64,000 nt of DNA from Trichobilharzia szidati (lineage: Eukaryota > Platyhelminthes > Trematoda > Strigeidida > Schistosomatidae), in the NCBI GenBank assembly GCA_944472155.2, contig OX235277.1, forward strand, positions 19,602,804 to 19,666,803, read 5' to 3'. Shown here in pieces: positions 56,700-64,000 of this stretch (the stretch's first letter is position 1; each line of letters starts with the position of its first letter). Made by a program: the position numbers and the translations under genes. The notes below the pieces were generated by a model. That model saw only the letters and a program-made list of their open reading frames with translations, did no database searches and was not told the DNA's origin.

Positions 56700-59600
56700 G
56701 AAGTGACAGTGGAATGAGTTCATCACACTCATCCTATGCCATTGTTACTATAAATAAAGCTCTTGATGTTGCCTATTATTGTATGCAATCAAGTCATTTC
56801 ATTTATTTCTCTCAAGCTGCCTACTGCTGGTTCAATAATTCAACAATCGGTAACTCAGTGTTATGAGTGCGAGATATTAGATATCTGTCATCAAACACCT
56901 TGGTGTTAAATCGTCTACCTTACTGCATGATTAACTGTATTCTAAATGAAAACGAATGAAACTGTGAGACACTTTCAGTAGATACAGGCAGGTTGTTGAT
57001 TGCACTGAAAGCCTGTTGTCAACCGCAGGCGAACTAGTAGCAGTAACAAAACACAACTCAGTGTGAAAACAGTGAACTATTATATCAGCACATTATATTA
57101 CAGAACAATAAATAACAAAGCCTTCAGTAGTACTAGCCAATCGCACTCACACATTAAATCGTTATTATTGTTAAACAGTGCCACAGATTCTATCGTAAAT
57201 AACTAAAGTGTGTATACCATCAGCAGATTATAGGACTGTGCGTTACCCAGTACTTTTAATCACCTATATAGAAGAACGCATCAATTGGTCCACTAGTCAC
57301 AATTTTTCGATCTTCGTCGTAGCCGCTTTTGTATAAATTGCATGCATGACGTCTCTCAGTAAAGTCAATACAAATCGAAATTGTAAGTGAACCTTATTCT
57401 TTCATCTCATGGATAATCGGAACACAGACAACGCTGAAATTTCTTCACTTGTTTTTTTATATAATGTTACCGTAATTTAGGTAAAGGAACTTCACTTCAC
57501 ATGTATCTACAGAAACCAAAATCTCTCCTTTGGGTTTCGGGAGGAAATTTTATGATTCACTATTGCTGAGAACTACAGAACTTGTTTTAGGCTCGCCTTG
57601 GTGTCGGTTATGCCACTATTTGCATAGCGATGTATAAGGTAATTAATTTGACAATTAAAACATATTCATTCATCAAATATTAAACTTGCTGTGGATTTAT
57701 CCAGTGTTCTTTTATATTGTGACATGGATTATTCAATTTTAATTTATTTAAATTTTCAATGATTAAAACATTAACAGCCTATCAAAGGACTGACTGACTA
57801 ATATTGCCACTATGTGCTGTTATTATTCTCTGTCATATCAGTAGAAATTTTAAGTAACTGCTGAAACTACTGTCACTGTTTACTCATTCTTAAATTGTAT
57901 TTAAAAAATATATATCTACTAGGTATTAGATATATACCATCTAACGTTTTCAAATCAGTATCAATGCTATTGAACAAAAGTTTTTTGACTGCTGTCACAA
58001 AGTCAGCTCAGTTGATTTCAATATTTCTGTCTGACGTTCCAAGACTTTTGTATTCTCAAAATTGCTTCTTATCTCTTTTCTGTCTCAAAAAATTAGACGC
58101 TAAAATATGCCTTATATAAGATATTATACCATTTAGAGATAACTTTTTAAAACTCTGTGGAGTAAATTTATGTCTCTGATGTCACCTCGCTGTAGATTCA
58201 CTATTTTGATATGAATCAAAAAAGGGGTGTATCCAGCAAACTCAATAACTTAGTATTGTGTTATAGAATAACTTTTATATCGATTGACATCATGAGTCTG
58301 AAAAAAAAAGATTCTAGCTTAGATAAAGTAGATAGCGTCTCAATCAGTCTCATATTTACTTTGTTTTACCAATGTACGAAACTTCTGATAGTGATGAGAT
58401 GAGACATACATTTTGAAGAGAATGTCGTATACATACAGATATATGGAATTAGCAGTAAGTGAGCTAGAATAAATAATATTTTATTGACAGCTTTATTCTG
58501 AATATGTTCGAATATGGTCAGGAAATTTCAGTGTAAGTTAACGTATCACATTTGTGGAGTTCCTAAGTAAGAGAGTAATCTACCGTCTAGAGTAGGCTTC
58601 GACTTTCAGCTAAGTAAACTCTTCAAAGAAGACTGTCGAAAATATGCGTGAGAACAGATTGATCATCAAGAAAGTAGATAATGTTTGAAAAAGTAGAGTC
58701 AATGATATTTGAGTCATTATTCTCTTTGACAGAGTAGATTGTTCAGTGATTTTAGCAGCTGATTCAATGAAACCTGATAAATTAATAGTCATGCAAGACA
58801 GAAGGTTTTATAACATTATGGCAGTCCAAGAGGAAATGAATCCTTTTCTAGGATAAGCTTGTTGATACAACGAGTGAAATATAACACCTTGGATCTGATG
58901 TATGAAACTACAGAGAACATCTCCTTTCCAACGATCATGGATGAGTGTGAGACACTCAGCAACAATATTGAAGAAAACTAAGGGTAAAATGGTTGCAAGG
59001 TTTGTTGATCGACTTGGAATAAAAACTTCATAGGGAATTAAGAAAAGAATATTTAAAAAGCAGTGAATACTTGTGGACAGACACCTTTAGGCAGATAGGG
59101 TAAAGTGATTAACTGTTGAGAGATTCAGACTTGTGCAGTCACCATTATTGAAAGAGCCTGAACAAAACACTCAGGTATGAAGGTGCAGTACGCTGTTACT
59201 TGCACATTCACATGTATGTTGAATACTGATATTCTAAATTATTCTATTGGTTCTGTTTAACCTATTTTAAGAAGCTTGGAATTCCAATGAATTCTCTATT
59301 GGTGGAAAAATCAAACTCGTTGAGTCCATATACGGAATGATATTGTGAACGTAACATGAGAGATTCTGGCATTTCATATTATTTTTGTATGGGATAAAGA
59401 TAGCTGGGATATGGGCTCTGTATTGCTCTCACTTAATTGGGCTGTTTCAGTGATAAAATATACTTCGTTAATTGTTGCATAACATTCGATGAGGTATTCT
59501 CTATATACTGAAACTCGACTAGCAAAAGTTGTAATTAATGTTGCATATGATGTTTGACCAAAAGCCATTTAAAAAAATAATTATACTCCTCTGGTACAGT

Positions 59601-59930
59601 GATGTGATGATTCTTAGAGAATTTTCTCCTTCACAACAGTACGGATGTGATAGAGCGAAATGCATTAATGTGATTGGATTTACTCGAAATGCAGAGGCAG
59701 TTGATATTATTATGCAAATTATTTGAAATATAAAGAAATTAGATCAGTAATAATATCAAATTGATGCATTCGAAAACTTACCGAATTTCGTGCGAATGAA
59801 TAACTCATTTATGAATAACGTACTTGACACGAACATAGAATGTACAACAGCTCTTCTTAGTAATAACTCACACTGTATTATTACGAATACGCTGACATTA
59901 TTCTTTTTTTCCCTCATGTTCCCCAGTGGA
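56700..59930. other. intergenic, nothing supported
   Basis: AT-rich, with only short open frames (up to 74 codons) on both strands lacking recognisable motifs or good splice context. Confidence 0.4.
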
Positions 59931-59935
59931 ACATA

Positions 59936-60131
59936 GGGCTTCAAGCTGGTGGCTTGAAGCTTCTGTAGCAGTGTTTATTATACAGAATGGGGTTGCTAGC
60001 CTCATGCCCAACCTTTCCTATTCACCAGCATTATTTCTGGCTTAGTGAGGTAAAGGAGTGCGTCGGCCGGCGATCGAACCTCGGACCATGTTCATGCTCG
60101 GCGATCGTCCTAACCGCTTTTCCACCGACGC
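59936..60131 (-). mobile_element. tRNA-derived SINE-like element
   Basis: The minus-strand head (60060-60131) has an exact 7-bp tRNA-like acceptor stem (GCGTCGG / CCGACGC), an A box TGGAAAAGCGG (60114-60124) and a B box GGTTCGATCGC (60070-60080). The D and T stems are poorly paired. The tail runs to about 59936 and includes a 9-bp hairpin (GCTTCAAGC / GCTTGAAGC, 59938-59960). GC-rich against AT-rich surroundings. Confidence 0.65.
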
Positions 60132-60149
60132 GCTAGACACTATTCTGCT

Positions 60150-63100
60150 CACCATAAAATCGTAAAAGAGATCTGAAATATTTGTTGTCGCATTTTAAGG
60201 TATGAATTATGCACATGCATTTCATGTAGGAGTTCTGAAGCTGTTTGAATTTATTTACACACATATCTACAAAATAACAGTATATGTTTGGATATTACAA
60301 ATGTCAACATACATTTTAGGACAGACTTTGTGCTCTTATACGTATCTGGCAACTTTATACTTAGATCTCGAAAGTTACTCGAATAAGGTCAAATAAATGA
60401 TCTGCGTACAGACATTCAACAAATTTTAACAGTGAAAATTATCATCCCGACGGGTTCATTTTTATTCCTTTACAATCATAATTACATATGGCTTACAAAA
60501 TTGAAATTAACCAGTCAGTGATCTGTTGCACTGTGAGACTATTGGTTAAGATTGCTAAGAAGTATGAACTGATCAGAAATATGAATCAGTAAATGGTATC
60601 AAAAAGTACGAAGGATTGAACAGATGATAGGATTTCGCAACGAGAATTTTCTCATTTGTGAGCATAAATTTATAGACATTAAGAAATGAGTAGCATTACG
60701 TTAATAAAATAATTGAGACTTTCGAATGCGATAACGTCGAATGTGAAAATGTTCTATGACTGATATTGCACGCATTTTCTATTAGCAAAGCTTCAACGGT
60801 TGTTTCTCTGTTTCCCTCATTTCAAATAAATTCGAGTAAAATTAAGATCTTGTATGATCTCGTCTTCAGATTCATGCAGGCACCAAACATTTCAATAATT
60901 TCTATGAATCTAAGTTGAATAATATCTCAGTGGGAAACTTTATACAGACAAGCGAAGAATCGAATTATCAATCGGTAAAGTTGAATTAATTTAAGAGCGT
61001 AGTAAACTGCGAAATCTCAGAGAAATTGTATCAAATTACCATTTCGCTGACTAAAGCTCCGTTCAAATGATTCACATGGCAGTCTATCATTAAATCTGAA
61101 CTAAATGATTGAGCCAAAAGATAGACCACACGGCACTTGGAAGTTACCATTACTATTCTAACAACTGAATTCATAATAGTCACCACATTTATAAGAAAGG
61201 CTTCTTGCTATCGATTAAGTTTACATCTTGGTGTTCGCTCAAAGAAGCTGTGACGTTTTCACAGAACGAAACATTCGTGAGCTGCATAAGATTAAGGAGT
61301 TTTGGAAAGCAGATTCAAATAATGACGGAATGCTTTCGTTTCACAAATCAATTTCAAATAAGTTACACTCTGTCTTGAAACATTTCTTCTTCAGATTCAG
61401 TCGTGAACTTACCAGTTTAGTAGTTTCATTTAAAACTTCTAATAACCTCATTTGTATTTTATCTCATTGTGAAATTTTACTCAAAGAATTATGAAGAACT
61501 CAATTACCAATCAGTTTAGTTGAATTAATCGAAAGGCGTAGTTAGCTGCAATATCTTAAGGGAACTGTATCAAATAGACAGTTTTCTGTGTAAAACTGCC
61601 ATTCGTCTGATTCACATAGCAGTCTGTCATAAAGCTGGAAAACATGCGAACGCCACAAGCTATTATTCTCTTAAATTCACCATCGAATATTCTGCGTAAA
61701 TTCGCAGAACGTGACCATCTGTCGTGGTATCTTGCTAAAATCATTCGACGATCTATTTATCCACAGAGCAAAATAAGTCAAAGTCAGTCAATTGTGGTTT
61801 GTTTTAACAAATTTTCACGTCCTTGAAAATGAATGTGAACACACATGCATTTGGAGTTTATCTTTCATCACAAAAACTTCTAGCATTTACCTGTTCGACC
61901 GAAAATACACCCAATGTCGTTCTTTGGATTGCTGCTCCAATTGAAGTTTCCGCAAATTTAGAAGTCAAAGATAACATAAAAATTCTGTAATAATATTTTC
62001 AGAATGAATGCAGTACTATTGAATGTAGAAAGCTAAAAATGAATCATAACGTTCTTCTATTCGGAATCATCTTCAGATGGCTAAAACGACTCATCTTTTC
62101 AATTTCAGAAGAATCATGTATTGTTGATAGTTCTCGGAAATACAACAAAGTGAGTGTGATGTTGTGTGGAACCTCTTTCAGTTGACCTGAGGTAAAATCG
62201 TTGTCTTACAACGTGATGAAGTCAGCTGATATAGAATGTATTCAACAAGACAAGTTATTGAATTTACTGAACACACTTCATTATTTGATTTACATGAAAG
62301 CGCTTATTTTACAATGGAATAACTGGAAATGGATATAAAAATATTCCATATAATTTTAGAAAGTAAGCTTCGGTGTTTCTCTCAAACAGAAAAGAAATAA
62401 AAGTCTCAAAACGTTAAATTAAATGAATCAAATTAGCAGAAGTGACAATGTTGCATCAATCAGTGTAGGATTTATCGTGGGAGTCCAATATTTTTGATTT
62501 TAAGATGCTAGGGGTAGCTTTCGCTCTGTTCTCATGATACATTATTCAGAATAAATTATGAGTAGATCTCAACTATGAACTGTTTTGGAATGTGTAAATT
62601 TGTTTATCTCTGTGGCGAATTTCACCACTATCATTCAGTCAAGCTTTGTACTGTTTACTCGTGTATGAAATGAGGTTTACGTTCAAAATTTTATTGATAA
62701 ACTACAGTCACTTTGTAAGCATCTAATTGCACTTATCACAAATATGCCTCACCTCAGAGATGTAGACACTATTGCAAGTGTTCCGCTAATTTGAAATACA
62801 ATATGCTACAATTGTCACGAGAAATACCACTTCGAATGAAGCGAAGCACGGAAATAAATATCGGTGACATTTTATGAGCCATGGCATGATACTTTCTGAT
62901 TTGTGTATAAATATTTGAAAAGGACACAGATTTGGCACCATGTGAGGAGAATCAATCTGATAGCGTTCTTTCTGAGTTTTTTAACAACGTTTCAAGCAAT
63001 GGAGAAACATTTTAAAATAAAAATTTGGTGTTTTGTTGATTGTGTCAGTTTTGATCACCGACTGATATCAATCGAGGGAATAGCAGAAAATTGTTTTGGA

Positions 63101-63820
63101 TTAATCAGCAGCATATGCTTATGGCATTATCAGAATCTTCAGACTATGCGTTGGGCACTTTGGTCATTCACGGACCTGGAGAAATTGTAGTGTCGCTTGA
63201 TTTCTAGGTTGTATATATATTAAAAATAATACACCGAAAATTTCTTCTCCATGACAGCAACTTAGGCTTCTCAGTTGTTAGTTCATTGTGGGAGTCGTGT
63301 AAATGGAGTTGAAAATATTATTTTGGTTCGTTTCGCGTACTGAAATTATTGACGCCGAGGGATTCAACGAGATCATTGAAAATAGTTTTTGAACTACTAA
63401 CTAGTAGTATATATATTTGTGCGAATTTAAGGTCACATCTCTTCGTAAAATTTTTATAGTAGATTAATTAGATTGCTTTTATTTATTTATTTACAGACCG
63501 TTAGTTGCCACTATATAAATGTCTTTTATCACATTAAAATCACAAGCATTTGTCTGAAAATCTGATTCTTAAATCCTGTCCAGCTGTATTTACTTTTTGT
63601 ATTTCAAATATATTCGTAAAGCAATACTTCACATCCTGGAATACGTTAACATAAACATTTTGAATATTCATTTAGCAACGGGACCAAGATGCCAGAAGTA
63701 CAGCCATAAAATCAACTCGAATATATCTGAATTTTTTTCTATTTCTGGTAGATTTTTGAATTTTTCACTATTTGGAAACATTTCACTATTTGATTTGTAG
63801 GCAGTTAATTTATTTTTCAA
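60150..63820. other. intergenic, nothing supported
   Basis: AT-rich, open frames under 100 codons, none with recognisable features. 61000-61080 and 61530-61620 share a diverged stretch (TTAAG..GTAGT..CTGC.A.ATCT..AG.GAA.TGTATCAAAT), suggesting a small local duplication. Confidence 0.4.
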
Positions 63821-63829
63821 TTTGACTGC

Positions 63830-64000
63830 GGATTGATATCTTTCAGAGGGGTAACATGTGAAAACCAGGGAGTCCACAACAGCGATTTTGTCGTGGATTT
63901 GGACTCTAGCGAAATAATCTGAAGCTCCCTAGCGACTGGCCTCCTGAGTGCGTTTCTCAGGGTTCTGTTGAGATTTCGCAACCAGTGGGGTCCAAACTGC
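63830..64000. repeat. edge of a GC-richer repeat
   Basis: Composition changes sharply near 63840 and remains GC-richer to the window end (CCCTAGCGACTGGCCTCCTG.. and CAACCAGTGGGGTCC). It looks like the end of a dispersed element continuing outside. Not identified. Confidence 0.35.

Noticed and set aside
57364..57386. CTCTCAG|23 nt|GTAAGT
   Set aside because: Not a multiple of three, and outside the gene model.
60060..60131. functional tRNA gene
   Set aside because: Acceptor stem is perfect, but the D and T stems do not pair and no clear anticodon loop forms.

Overview
The window looks like nuclear DNA of a flatworm parasite, most likely a blood fluke (Schistosomatidae). It is AT-rich, has no long open reading frames, and carries decayed Penelope-like and RTE/SR2-type retroelements. 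Its most striking content is a series of tiny exons with near-consensus splice sites, the hallmark of schistosome micro-exon genes (MEGs). The organism is inferred from this combination, not proven.

Main result: a MEG-like gene on the + strand appears to span about 1.65 kb to 53.7 kb. A TATA-like box (1647-1655) precedes a 67-nt signal-peptide exon (1719-1785) that ends in phase 1 at a perfect GTAAGT donor. It is followed by about 30 candidate micro-exons of 6, 9, 15, 27, 33 or 57 nt. Twenty-three of them are exactly 9 nt, each flanked by AG and mostly GTAAGT, GTGAGT or GTATGT. A terminal exon (53485) gives eight codons and a stop, and an AATAAA lies at 53677. The core exons total 453 nt (151 codons including the stop). 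Every one is a multiple of three, all introns are phase 1, and I find no stop at any junction. The product would be a secreted, charged protein of about 150 residues with one Cys-rich exon and one N-glycosylation sequon. Which exons are really used, and whether this is one gene or several, cannot be settled from sequence alone.

The gene seems to have grown by duplication of intron-exon blocks. About 5560-8690 is a diverged copy of about 24850-27220; the units around 11793 and 12774 are tandem copies; the units around 42470, 43462 and 46683 are copies. Two copies (2915 and 5816) have lost their splice acceptors.

Large introns hold other material: a perfect 227-bp inverted repeat (8794-9334), two foldback/MITE-like elements (12169-12575 and 37667-38176), a Penelope-like remnant with a GIY-YIG signature (about 10200-11045), a minus-strand coding-like repeat family in three copies plus a diverged fourth (14.3-22 kb, one copy split by a second Penelope-like insertion), an orphan minus-strand exon resembling dienelactone hydrolases (47506-47604), and a tRNA-derived element (50699-50770).

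Downstream of the gene lie a decayed minus-strand RTE/SR2-type retrotransposon (about 54.7-56.4 kb), a second tRNA-derived SINE-like element (59936-60131), and the edge of another repeat at 63830-64000. The remaining sequence from 56.7 to 63.8 kb shows no gene I can support.
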